Under the pieces are notes generated by a model, which saw only the letters and a list, made by a program, of their open reading frames with translations, did not search any database and was not told where the DNA came from. From a virus: DNA of 34,302 bases. Made by a program: the position numbers and the translations under genes. Position 1 is the first letter of the stretch, and each line of letters starts with the position of its first letter. Shown here one piece after another: positions 1 to 6,232 of the stretch. The stretch covers positions 1 to 34,302 of the IMG/VR virus record IMGVR_UViG_3300017735_000045; one strand, given 5' to 3'.

Positions 1-468
1 AAGCTTGACTGTCTTTGATAGCATCGCTAACGTGGTGCTATGATGGAAAGTCAGACGCAAAGAGTAGCCTCGTGACTTGATACTTTGCCTTGATGTTTAC
101 AAGCTCGCAGGTGTTAGCAAGTCCTGCATAGGTGAGACATATGAGCCACCAAAACTAGAAAGAACAGACTAAAAATTAAGACTTGACTACCAAACGACTA
201 AATGCAAGACTGAATACACAGAGCAAGGTTACAGTATAGGCTCTTTAAATCCAGCGTAATCAAAGTGAAGACTGCTACAGCGTTGGGCTTGGCAACCCAT
301 TACTACAAGTCAGTGGACTCTGACGTGCGACTGAATGATCCGCTTAAAGAACGGACTATTGAAGAAACCCGATAGGTGTGCTTTGGCGCAGCTTTGAGCA
401 AGGGTGGATAGCAAATAATTGTTGATGCGATAACGTCAAGCTCAACTCAAGAACGGTAAAATACATCA

Positions 469-497
469 ATCCGTCTACAGGATGTCGGATGTTTTTT
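469..497 (+). terminator. Possible intrinsic terminator before first promoter
   Basis: A short stem ATCCG (469-473) / CGGAT (486-490) is followed within two bases by six Ts (492-497). The stem is only 5 bp and the loop is 12 nt, so this is a weak candidate. Its place just upstream of the first early promoter would make sense as insulation from upstream transcription. Confidence 0.3.
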
Positions 498-518
498 GTC
501 TGGATACAGCCAGGATAA

Positions 519-534
519 CTGCGGCCAACCGCAG
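519..534 (+). promoter_or_regulatory. GC-rich hairpin or dyad upstream of early promoter
   Basis: Perfect 6-bp inverted repeat CTGCGG-CCAA-CCGCAG, 7 bases before the -35 box at 542. It could be an operator-like dyad or an RNA hairpin. No T-tract follows, so it is not a typical terminator. Confidence 0.35.
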
Positions 535-541
535 CTTATGC

Positions 542-570
542 TTGACATATGGTTTTGGCTGTGTCTTACT
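542..570 (+). promoter_or_regulatory. Sigma70-like early promoter 1
   Basis: Perfect -35 TTGACA (542-547), 17-base spacer, then CTTACT (565-570) as a weak -10, preceded by TGT, which could act as an extended -10. The same CTTGACATAT string recurs at the 1450 promoter. It would drive the gene starting at 598. Confidence 0.5.
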
Positions 571-597
571 GAACACATTCAACAGTGAGGTGACACA

Positions 598-801
598 ATG
601 AGAAGAACGTATTACATCTATAAAGGCTATGATAGAGAGAACGCCCTTGCTATCATTGCCCCAAACGTGAACAGAGAACGGCACGTAGCAGAACTGAAAA
701 GACTTGCCAAAGAGAACGGGCATATTACAATTCGTAATTGTCTAGGCGGTCTTGTTTCTGAGATTACTGAGGAAGGTAAAATAAATTCTTTTGTCTCTTG
801 A
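598..801 (+). CDS. Small hypothetical protein, first early gene (67 aa)
   Basis: A small protein that I do not recognise. It is mildly basic, has no membrane segment and shows no clear motif. The ATG is preceded by AACAGTGAGGTGACACA, which contains the AGGTG ribosome site and is repeated exactly before the next gene. It is the first gene after the promoter at 542, a place where phages often put host-takeover proteins, but nothing in the sequence shows such a role. The stop is followed at once by a second promoter-like unit and a hairpin, so it may be controlled separately from the next gene. Confidence 0.6.
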   Translation: MRRTYYIYKGYDRENALAIIAPNVNRERHVAELKRLAKENGHITIRNCLGGLVSEITEEGKINSFVS

Positions 802-825
802 CAGGTAAGCCTTTCGGGGCTTACT
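798..825 (+). promoter_or_regulatory. Sigma70-like early promoter 2
   Basis: TTGACA (798-803), 16 bases, then CTTACT (820-825), the same -35 and weak -10 hexamers as promoter 1. The spacer and -10 are largely occupied by the inverted repeat at 805-824. Both promoters lead to the same 17-base leader before an ATG. Confidence 0.4.
805..824 (+). promoter_or_regulatory. Hairpin with TTCG loop overlapping promoter 2
   Basis: GTAAGCCT-TTCG-GGGCTTAC forms an 8-bp stem (one G-T pair next to the loop) with a UUCG tetraloop. It covers the spacer and most of the -10 of promoter 2. It might be an operator dyad, an RNA processing signal or a weak terminator; the following TCTCT is not a proper T-tract. 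Confidence 0.45.
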
Positions 826-859
826 CTCTGGATACACAAGTTAAACAGTGAGGTGACAC

Positions 860-1447
860 ATGACACAATACACACGCAACATTTTGGCTTGCTTCAAACA
901 AGCTACGCAAGATGAGATTGACCACGGTCTGACTTGGTACGCAGACGCTAAAGAATTGGCGCAAGAGATAGCAGACAAGTATGAGCTACCATTGCACATT
1001 GTTATAGGTGTGATTGCCGCACTAAGCCCTACCAATGATTGGGCAATGAACGTGCGTAATGCTGACAAGATGTGCCGCATATTTACTGAGGGTGGCTATG
1101 TAGAAGACACTAAGCCTAGCACATACCCTAAGATGCGAGACAAGGCTTGGCATATCTTGCAATCTATGCCGCACAATATGGAAGATGTTTCTTTCATACT
1201 CAATGGCCCTAAGATAACTGACTTTGCTAACTGTATAAATGGCAATTATGTGTGTGTAATTGACGGGCACGCTTGGTGCATCGCTAACAAAGACAGACGC
1301 ACAATGCAGAAAGTGCCTAACATAGGCAAGAAACTTCGTGCTGAATTGCAAGAAGCCTACCGTAGGGCTGGTAAAAAGCACGGCATGACTGCATACGAAA
1401 TGCAAGCTGCGACTTGGGTTGCGTGGAAACGCATACACAATGTTTAG
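860..1447 (+). CDS. Phage protein with HhH-GPD/DNA-glycosylase-like layout (195 aa)
   Basis: Conserved-looking blocks in order are GVIAALSPTNDW (about residues 49-60), NGPKITDF, VCVIDGHAWC and a C-terminal QAATWVAWKR. This layout (ALSP..W..N, a G-K-I/F block, IDxHA, YRxA, QAxxW) resembles a family of phage proteins with a helix-hairpin-helix glycosylase-like fold that I recall but cannot name with certainty. A DNA-binding or repair role is therefore possible but unproven. The ATG follows a GAGGTGACAC ribosome site inside the repeated 17-base leader. The gene lies between promoters 2 and 3, so it can be expressed alone. Confidence 0.7.
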   Translation: MTQYTRNILACFKQATQDEIDHGLTWYADAKELAQEIADKYELPLHIVIGVIAALSPTNDWAMNVRNADKMCRIFTEGGYVEDTKPSTYPKMRDKAWHILQSMPHNMEDVSFILNGPKITDFANCINGNYVCVIDGHAWCIANKDRRTMQKVPNIGKKLRAELQEAYRRAGKKHGMTAYEMQAATWVAWKRIHNV

Positions 1448-1449
1448 GC

Positions 1450-1478
1450 TTGACATATAAACTAGACTATGATTTAAC
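1450..1478 (+). promoter_or_regulatory. Sigma70-like early promoter 3
   Basis: TTGACA (1450-1455), 17-base spacer, TTTAAC (1473-1478, 4 of 6 matches to TATAAT). It shares CTTGACATAT with promoter 1 and lies in the 58-base gap before the gene at 1506. Confidence 0.55.
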
Positions 1479-1505
1479 TTAATCGAACAGCAAAGGAGAT
1501 ACACC

Positions 1506-1733
1506 ATGTTCGTACTATTCGCAACCAAACCGCTTAACGATGGCACTCAAGGGTTCCGCTTTAACTTCGCTGGCATCAAGGGCTTGACCCGCAAGCGTAA
1601 ACACGCAAGCCGTGGATACAAAGTAACACGCAATGATTGCATGAATGCAGTACACCTTGGCAAGCGTACCGTATACATTGAGCGCAAGCCTAACCGTAAC
1701 ACAGAGCGCAAGCTTTGTCACTTTGCAGGGTAA
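1506..1733 (+). CDS. Small basic hypothetical protein (75 aa)
   Basis: Very basic protein rich in Arg and Lys (for example TRKRKHASRGYK), consistent with nucleic-acid binding, but no family is recognised. A strong ribosome site AAGGAGAT lies 8 bases before the ATG. It is the first gene after promoter 3 and may start the long early operon. The next gene starts 4 bases after its stop. Confidence 0.65.
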   Translation: MFVLFATKPLNDGTQGFRFNFAGIKGLTRKRKHASRGYKVTRNDCMNAVHLGKRTVYIERKPNRNTERKLCHFAG

Positions 1734-1737
1734 CACC

Positions 1738-1962
1738 ATGACCAAGATAGACTTCAACAATATCGTGGTGCGTCATAACGGGCGCACCATATCCATCGCC
1801 CAACATTGGAGCCGTACTTCTGAGGGTGACTTTTTAAACGCACAAGAGATAGCAGACGTAGGTGAACTGTATCACGATGACTATGACCCTATCAGGTTTG
1901 ACGATACTGTTGATGGCCTAATCAATGCACTGCAAGCAATAAAGAAGGAAATAGAACAATGA
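1738..1962 (+). CDS. Small acidic hypothetical protein (74 aa)
   Basis: Begins MTKIDFNNIVVRHNGR and ends KKEIEQ; acidic and soluble, with no recognised domain. An in-frame extension back to 1645 is possible but would overlap the upstream gene by about 90 bases, so the ATG at 1738 was preferred. The ribosome site is modest (GCAGGG). Its stop overlaps the next start in an ATGA junction, which suggests translational coupling. Confidence 0.65.
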   Translation: MTKIDFNNIVVRHNGRTISIAQHWSRTSEGDFLNAQEIADVGELYHDDYDPIRFDDTVDGLINALQAIKKEIEQ

Positions 1963-2330
1963 CATTCGACAAACAAAAGCTAAGACAAATACGTGAAGCA
2001 ATGCAGGAAGCATTAGAGAATGCTGGCATATACGATGTAACTATCAAGGTAGGTAACTGTAGCTATTCTGGTGGTGAAGCGACATACAAAGTGCAAGTGT
2101 TACTTGATGGTGCAGAGACACAAGAGCAATCATCACTATCTCAGATGGCAAGTCTTATAGGGCTCGATACCAGTAAGATTGCAAAGATTAGTGGTCAGGC
2201 TGTCACACTTATTGGCTACAATAGCAAAGCTAGAAAGATGCCGTGGCAGGTCAGATCTTTGACGGGCCACGATCAGTGGAAGCTTACCGACGATCAAGCC
2301 AAGCGTAGGTTTGGTAAAGTAGACGCTTAA
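1959..2330 (+). CDS. Hypothetical protein (123 aa)
   Basis: Unrecognised. The N-terminal half (KLRQIREAMQEALENAG) looks helical; the middle (TIKVGNCSYSGGEATYKVQVLL) looks like a beta pair. There are no membrane segments. It overlaps the upstream gene by 4 bases (ATGA). It is the last gene before a 127-base gap containing a folded RNA candidate, so it may end a transcription unit. Confidence 0.65.
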   Translation: MTFDKQKLRQIREAMQEALENAGIYDVTIKVGNCSYSGGEATYKVQVLLDGAETQEQSSLSQMASLIGLDTSKIAKISGQAVTLIGYNSKARKMPWQVRSLTGHDQWKLTDDQAKRRFGKVDA

Positions 2331-2338
2331 TGGAGATA

Positions 2339-2430
2339 ATGTACACTTAGGAGTGAAAACTTTTTAGCTTTCACTATCCATAATCAATGGTGAAGAGATA
2401 GGCCGTCCCGTCTACAATCTAAGTGTGCAT
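2339..2430 (+). ncRNA. Structured leader RNA candidate upstream of methyltransferase
   Basis: A 12-bp closing stem, 2339-2350 with 2419-2430 (11 Watson-Crick pairs and one G-U), encloses a 68-base interior. Inside is a 7-bp hairpin AGTGAAA/TTTCACT (2352-2358 with 2369-2375), and two alternative folds, CCAT/ATGG (2378-2381 with 2387-2390) and CTATC/GATAG (2374-2378 with 2397-2401). The last shares two bases with the first hairpin, so mutually exclusive folds are possible. The stem ends 12 bases before the AGGAGA ribosome site of the methyltransferase. I could not match it to a riboswitch class I know. Confidence 0.5.
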
Positions 2431-2457
2431 TGTAAATTTTATAGGAGACACATAGCC

Positions 2458-3552
2458 ATGAATGTACTATCACTATTCGATGGTATGTCGTGCGGTCAAA
2501 TCGCACTAAACCAACTCAATATCCCTGTAGAAAACTATTACGCAGCGGAGATTGACAAGTACGCAATCAAGGTAACACAAGCTAACTTTCCTGGCACTGT
2601 ACAGCTAGGTGATGTGACTGCTATAGATCCTGACAGTCTGCCTGATATTGATCTACTCATTGGCGGCTCACCGTGTCAGGGCTTTAGCTTTGCTGGTAAG
2701 CAACTTAACTTTGATGATCCTCGCAGTAAGTTATTCTGGGAATATGTGCGGCTACTCAAGGCGCTAAAGCCTACGTACTTCTTGCTAGAGAACGTGCGTA
2801 TGAAGAAAGAAAGTATGGACGTTATCACTGAGGCGCTGGGCGTTGAGCCTGTCGCTATCAACAGTAGACTATTCTCTGCACAGAACAGGCCACGTATATA
2901 CTGGACAAACATTCCCTTTGATGTACCAACGGAAGACAAGGGTATTGTACTCAGGGATATACTTGAGCCTGAGGTAGAAGAAAAGTACTATGCAGGTAAG
3001 AAGCTACGTGAGAGCTACATGGGTGGCAATCAGCTTAACCCTAAGTACAAGAGCCAATGCAATACTATCTATCCTACTGATGGTAAGTTTGCTACACTCT
3101 GTGCAGGTACTCATGGCTATTCGTTTGGTTACGTTCCAGCGCCATCACCTGACGGTCTTATCTTAGTAGGTGATGCAGGTATCAGTGATAAGTACAGCTA
3201 TGTAAACAGAGTATATCACCCTGACGGTAAAGGCCCATCGCTAGTATCATCTGATGGTGGACACCTACAACCTAAGATATTACAGACAGCTAGAGGCTAC
3301 AACAAGGGTGGCTTAAAAGCCAAGGATGGTAAGACACCTACACTTAGCACTAGCTCATGGCAACACAATAATCACCTAACCTATGACGGTGGTTTAACCT
3401 ACCGTAAGCTAACACCGCTAGAGTGCGAGCGTTTACAGACAGTACCTGAGGGCTACACTGACCACGTCTCTAATACTCAGCGTTACAAGATGCTAGGCAA
3501 TGGCTGGACTGTGGACGTAGTATCACACATAATGAAAGGACTAACACAATGA
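2458..3552 (+). CDS. DNA (cytosine-5) methyltransferase (364 aa)
   Basis: Transfers a methyl group from S-adenosylmethionine to C5 of cytosine in DNA. Motif I FDGMSCG (about 7-13) binds SAM. Motif IV GGSPCQGFS carries the catalytic Cys73. Motif VI is ENV (111-113), motif VIII is QNRPRIYW (142-149), and motif X GNGWTV lies near residue 347. The stretch from about 160 to 320 would be the target-recognition region. All catalytic motifs are present, so it should be active. A GTG at 2425 is also in frame, but the ATG at 2458 follows AGGAGA at good spacing and lies just before motif I. No partner restriction enzyme is seen; likely roles are protection from host restriction or genome marking. It follows the structured leader at 2339-2430. 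Confidence 0.95.
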   Translation: MNVLSLFDGMSCGQIALNQLNIPVENYYAAEIDKYAIKVTQANFPGTVQLGDVTAIDPDSLPDIDLLIGGSPCQGFSFAGKQLNFDDPRSKLFWEYVRLLKALKPTYFLLENVRMKKESMDVITEALGVEPVAINSRLFSAQNRPRIYWTNIPFDVPTEDKGIVLRDILEPEVEEKYYAGKKLRESYMGGNQLNPKYKSQCNTIYPTDGKFATLCAGTHGYSFGYVPAPSPDGLILVGDAGISDKYSYVNRVYHPDGKGPSLVSSDGGHLQPKILQTARGYNKGGLKAKDGKTPTLSTSSWQHNNHLTYDGGLTYRKLTPLECERLQTVPEGYTDHVSNTQRYKMLGNGWTVDVVSHIMKGLTQ

Positions 3553-3884
3553 AACTCACAATCAACACAAAGGCTTTCCCTGATGCAGATCCAGGAATGT
3601 TACAAGAGATGCTAGGTGTCTTACCCTATTGGGTAGGTGAGTACATCTTATTAGGTAGAGACATGGACATCGTAGGGTTTATGACTGAGCGCTACGGCTT
3701 TGGTAGCTTGTATGAGTTCAAGGGTAGTGTATCAGATGATGGTACATACAGCTACCCAGAAGACCCTGACCTGCCATACGTAGGTAAGATGAACACACCC
3801 AACGGTAACGTGTACTTCTATCAGTACGCTATGCTTGCGCTGCCCTTGCCTAACGGTGAGTACTTCATAACACGGATGGACTAA
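3549..3884 (+). CDS. Hypothetical protein sharing a 29-base repeat (111 aa)
   Basis: No family recognised. The start overlaps the methyltransferase stop by 4 bases (ATGA), so translation is probably coupled. The middle (about residues 69-77) contains PEDPDLPYV, encoded by a 29-base stretch identical to one at the end of the gene at 4699. Hydrophobic stretches are short and do not suggest a membrane protein. Confidence 0.65.
   Translation: MKLTINTKAFPDADPGMLQEMLGVLPYWVGEYILLGRDMDIVGFMTERYGFGSLYEFKGSVSDDGTYSYPEDPDLPYVGKMNTPNGNVYFYQYAMLALPLPNGEYFITRMD
3754..3782 (+). repeat. 29-base direct repeat, copy 1
   Basis: Identical to 5003-5031 in sequence and reading frame; both encode PEDPDLPYV. Codon-level identity over 29 bases in otherwise different genes points to recent duplication or recombination rather than protein convergence. 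Confidence 0.85.
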
Positions 3885-3888
3885 CTAT

Positions 3889-4077
3889 ATGTTGATCTTA
3901 CTTATGACACCTATGCTTGCATACTTCCTGATGCTACTCACCGTAGTTATCCTTGCGAGTATAGGTATAGACGTAAGAGATCTTGACACTGCTAATCTTT
4001 TCGTGATATACATACAGATATTAACAATACTTATCGTACTACGATGGCTAAAGAGAAAGGTATATACAGATGAGTAA
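3889..4077 (+). CDS. Small membrane protein (62 aa)
   Basis: Two hydrophobic segments (about residues 2-26 and 35-53) end in a basic tail RWLKRKVYTDE, which gives a likely two-span inner-membrane protein. No Shine-Dalgarno sequence is clear, so expression may depend on coupling to the upstream stop 5 bases away. It overlaps the next gene by 8 bases. It is not near lysis genes, so I do not call it a holin. Confidence 0.55.
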   Translation: MLILLMTPMLAYFLMLLTVVILASIGIDVRDLDTANLFVIYIQILTILIVLRWLKRKVYTDE

Positions 4078-4357
4078 ATGGACTACAGCACTGGCAGAAC
4101 GTGGAATCGACTGCTCAAAGTGGAACCGCAAGGGTTTTGAAAGAGTACCTGCTGATGTGTGGGAAGATTTACTCTACGAGATTAACAAGGCTGACCTAGA
4201 GTATGCCGACAACTACAGAGCCTACCGCTTCAAGGATGGGCTACACTCACCACCATACAAGAAGGCCGCAGCTAAAGGTTGCTGTGGTGTGGCTGAGTGG
4301 TGGACTAAATCAAGAGCAGGTGATGTATGGCGCATCGGCTGTAACTATGGACACTAA
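4070..4357 (+). CDS. Hypothetical protein (95 aa)
   Basis: A soluble Trp- and Tyr-rich protein with a CC pair near residue 70 and a C-terminal WRIGCNYGH; family unknown. It begins inside the end of the small membrane-protein gene. The alternative frame at 4203-4397 is less likely because it crosses the next start and lacks a ribosome site. Confidence 0.6.
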   Translation: MSKWTTALAERGIDCSKWNRKGFERVPADVWEDLLYEINKADLEYADNYRAYRFKDGLHSPPYKKAAAKGCCGVAEWWTKSRAGDVWRIGCNYGH

Positions 4358-4368
4358 AGGAGACACTA

Positions 4369-4506
4369 ATGACAAACGTAGATATTTTCTTGGATAACAT
4401 GAAACGTTTTACACAAGAACACCAAAGCACATGGGAAGAAAGAAAGATACAAAAACTAGAGCAGCAGGTTGCTAAACTAAAAGAGAAAGTTAAGGAGAAT
4501 GAATGA
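4369..4506 (+). CDS. Short coiled-coil protein (45 aa)
   Basis: Begins MTNVDIFLDNMKRF and ends EKVKENE. The C-terminal half (KIQKLEQQVAKLKEKVKE) shows clean heptads with Leu and Val at a/d positions, so it probably forms a dimeric coiled coil. A strong ribosome site AAAGGAGA stands before the ATG, and its stop overlaps the next start (ATGA). Function unknown. Confidence 0.65.
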   Translation: MTNVDIFLDNMKRFTQEHQSTWEERKIQKLEQQVAKLKEKVKENE

Positions 4507-4685
4507 TGAGGATGAGTAACATGGACTACGTATTACCTATCAATGACTACAGCATTGACCTACAGAAAGAGATAGACGATGCAGAATGGCTTGGCGAGTT
4601 TGATCGTGCAGACAACGTGAAGCGTGAGCTAGATGATGTCAAGCGTATGATTGACAACGGTGAACTTTACTACCCTATGTTCTAA
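4503..4685 (+). CDS. Small acidic hypothetical protein (60 aa)
   Basis: Acidic, helical protein; DLQKEIDDAEWLGEFDRADNVKRELDDVKRMIDNGELYYPMF resembles the UvrB/UvrC (UVR) helix-pair pattern of alternating acidic and basic residues seen in some phage small proteins, but the match is only by eye. The start overlaps the upstream stop; TAAAGGAGA follows directly and serves the next gene. Confidence 0.6.
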   Translation: MMRMSNMDYVLPINDYSIDLQKEIDDAEWLGEFDRADNVKRELDDVKRMIDNGELYYPMF

Positions 4686-4698
4686 AGGAGAAGAGACA

Positions 4699-5037
4699 AT
4701 GATTATTGAAGACCAAACAGTAGAAGTAAAAGTGTGGGATCATAACGATGCGGTGATCTTTGTGTATGAAAGTGTATACGAGAAGACAGGTGAAGTACAT
4801 GAGTCAGGCCATGATGTGTGGCGCAGCTACAAGCAAGTAGTCACAGCTATACCAGTAGACTTTACTTATGATGAGAATTTATCTGATGATGATAAGCTAC
4901 AGAAGGTACGCAATGCAGCAGATGCATTAAGCCAACTGTACTCCCACGCAGGAGACTACGAGATGGGTGTATCATACTACATCAACCACGATCCATACAT
5001 CAACCCAGAAGACCCTGACCTGCCATACGTAAGCTAG
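4699..5037 (+). CDS. Hypothetical protein ending in the shared 29-base repeat (112 aa)
   Basis: Begins MIIEDQTVEVKVWD; acidic, probably with a beta-rich N-terminus and helical middle. The last residues are PEDPDLPYVS, encoded by the same 29 bases found inside the gene at 3549; the protein ends one residue after the repeat. An in-frame ATG at 4651 would overlap the upstream gene, whereas 4699 follows AAAGGAGAAGAG at good spacing. Function unknown. Confidence 0.7.
   Translation: MIIEDQTVEVKVWDHNDAVIFVYESVYEKTGEVHESGHDVWRSYKQVVTAIPVDFTYDENLSDDDKLQKVRNAADALSQLYSHAGDYEMGVSYYINHDPYINPEDPDLPYVS
5003..5031 (+). repeat. 29-base direct repeat, copy 2
   Basis: Identical to 3754-3782. In this copy the open reading frame stops four bases after the repeat, while copy 1 reads on for about 34 more residues. 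Confidence 0.85.
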
Positions 5038-5038
5038 T

Positions 5039-5137
5039 ATGGTAGCAGGTTCACAAATAGTAATACCCTTCCTCATAGCCTATGTAGGTGGGTTCATCTA
5101 CTTCATGTGGAAGGGTATAGACGATGATGATACGTAA
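5039..5137 (+). CDS. Tiny single-span membrane protein (32 aa)
   Basis: MVAGSQIVIPFLIAYVGGFI begins the product, followed by a WKG and an Asp-rich tail: one hydrophobic span with an acidic end. It starts one base after the upstream stop and overlaps the next start by 14 bases, so translation is probably coupled. No clear ribosome site is seen; call is moderate for that reason. Confidence 0.45.
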   Translation: MVAGSQIVIPFLIAYVGGFIYFMWKGIDDDDT

Positions 5138-5339
5138 GTATATCAAACGAGTGCTCACTGCCTTCAGTGTACTAATCAATGTACTTGTAGGCGGTAGCAA
5201 CAATCAAACGTTCAGCGCCAGGAATTGGCAATGGAGGAGAGACAATAGGCTTAACATCGTGTGGTTTATTGATACTGTAATAGGGAAAGGACACTGTTCA
5301 GAATGCTGGGTATACTGGAAGACAAGAAAGAAATGGTGA
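5124..5339 (+). CDS. Small phage protein of NQTFSARNW type (71 aa)
   Basis: The N-terminus is basic and hydrophobic (KRVLTAFSVLINVLVGG), followed by NQTFSARNWQWRRD and a C-terminal GHCSECWVYWK. I recall similar small phage proteins with the TFSARNW and GHCxxxW blocks, but know of no proven function. The N-terminal hydrophobic stretch could anchor it to the membrane. It overlaps the integrase start by 37 bases if the first integrase ATG is used. Confidence 0.6.
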   Translation: MMIRKYIKRVLTAFSVLINVLVGGSNNQTFSARNWQWRRDNRLNIVWFIDTVIGKGHCSECWVYWKTRKKW

Positions 5340-6232
5340 AGAAACCTACAGAAGACTCACGGCTTAGTACCTTGATTGACTACTACCTTGACAGTAAGTC
5401 TTACCGCAACCTGTCACCTACGTCACAGAAGGAGTACTCACTTAACTTAAAGGTAGTACGTAGAGATCTAGGTGGTGTTCTACTTAGGAACATGTCTACC
5501 ACACAGGTAGAAGCTGCGTATGATGAGTGGATCAAGAACGGTATACCTAGAGCTAACAAGCTTGCGGCTATACTTTCCATTGTACTTAACAAAGCTATAG
5601 GTCTAGGCATACGTATCGTCAATCCAGTACCGCACATGGATCGTGTACCTAACCCACCTCGCAAGGTTACGTGGGAGCCTGAGCAAGTCAAGGCTTTCCT
5701 GCTTACAGCTTACAGTGAGTGGACAGGATACTCTATTGGGTTGATTGTACACATGGCATACGAGTGGGGCCAGCGTGTAGGTGACATGCGTTTACTTACA
5801 TGGGATGCATTGGATCTAGACAACAGCCGAATGGACTTAACGCAAAGCAAGCGAGGTGCAGACGTACACTTACCTATCAGTGATGGGCTTAGGAGTATTC
5901 TTGTAGAGCAGAAAGAAAGGTTTGGCTTTCAGGAATACGTAGCACCCCGAACAAAGAAGATCAACAATGTGCATAGCCCTTACGCTAAGGCTAAGCTACA
6001 CATGTATGTTAATCAGATCAAAGAACAGGCAGGTCTACCTAAAGAGTTAACCGCTATGGACATGCGCCGTACAGCTATCACTGAGATGGTTGAGGCAGGG
6101 GTTGACATCACACAGATTAAACAGGTGAGTGGACACGCTAACATCCAGAGCCTTACGCCTTACATCAAGCACACCTTTACTGGTGCATCAGAAGCACTAG
6201 CCCAGCGCAGTGCATTCAAGGAGAAAGAATGA
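5303..6232 (+). CDS. int: Tyrosine recombinase / phage integrase (309 aa)
   Basis: Catalyses site-specific recombination. An N-terminal SAM-like DNA-binding part (about 15-110) precedes the catalytic domain. Catalytic residues seen are Arg158 (GQRVGDM), Lys183 (QSKRG), Arg255 (MDMRRT), His278 (SGHAN) and nucleophile Tyr287 (TPYIKH). The first position of the usual HxxR motif is Met252 instead of His, a change tolerated in some family members. An ATG at 5333 (299 aa) is an alternative start that would reduce the overlap with the upstream gene. No attP core or tRNA fragment was found nearby. Integration is therefore possible but not shown; HMO-2011-like phages were isolated as lytic phages despite carrying integrase genes. 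Confidence 0.9.
   Translation: MLGILEDKKEMVKKPTEDSRLSTLIDYYLDSKSYRNLSPTSQKEYSLNLKVVRRDLGGVLLRNMSTTQVEAAYDEWIKNGIPRANKLAAILSIVLNKAIGLGIRIVNPVPHMDRVPNPPRKVTWEPEQVKAFLLTAYSEWTGYSIGLIVHMAYEWGQRVGDMRLLTWDALDLDNSRMDLTQSKRGADVHLPISDGLRSILVEQKERFGFQEYVAPRTKKINNVHSPYAKAKLHMYVNQIKEQAGLPKELTAMDMRRTAITEMVEAGVDITQIKQVSGHANIQSLTPYIKHTFTGASEALAQRSAFKEKE

Larger units (their letters stand above)
1..597. other. Gene-free, hairpin-bearing left region
   Basis: No convincing coding sequence is seen here; all plus frames are broken by frequent stops, and the one minus-strand reading frame near 475-723 overlaps a better plus gene. The strongest fold is a 10-bp stem (18-27 with 32-41, two G-U pairs, loop TAAC). 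Weaker stems are AAGTCA/TGACTT (48-53 with 73-78), GCAGG/CCTGC (107-111 with 123-127) and GTCAG/CTGAC (309-313 with 320-324). No tRNA-like T-arm was found. If the genome is circular or permuted, this stretch would sit between the divergent early (plus) and late (minus) blocks and could be a control region, a genome end, or a noncoding RNA. This is inference. Confidence 0.5.

Noticed and set aside
1-6. AAGCTT (HindIII site) at the first base, suggesting a cloning junction
   Set aside because: Other AAGCTT sites occur inside the window, so a complete digest end is unlikely; chance cannot be excluded.
181-300. tRNA or tmRNA in the left noncoding stretch
   Set aside because: No GTTCRA-type T-loop, no acceptor stem pair and no cloverleaf could be formed.
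475-875. Two minus-strand frames (475-723 and 627-875) that could fill the left region
   Set aside because: Both are opposite the better-supported plus gene at 598-801 or its leader, and have no ribosome site or recognisable motifs.
1022-1546. Minus-strand open frame of 174 aa opposite the HhH-like gene
   Set aside because: It lies opposite a plus gene with recognisable conserved blocks and a good ribosome site, spans the 1450 promoter, and its translation has a Cys/Ser-rich composition typical of antisense frames.
4203-4397. Plus-strand frame of 64 aa overlapping the genes at 4070 and 4369
   Set aside because: It lies fully inside or across two better-supported genes, lacks a ribosome site, and its sequence looks like an out-of-frame reading.
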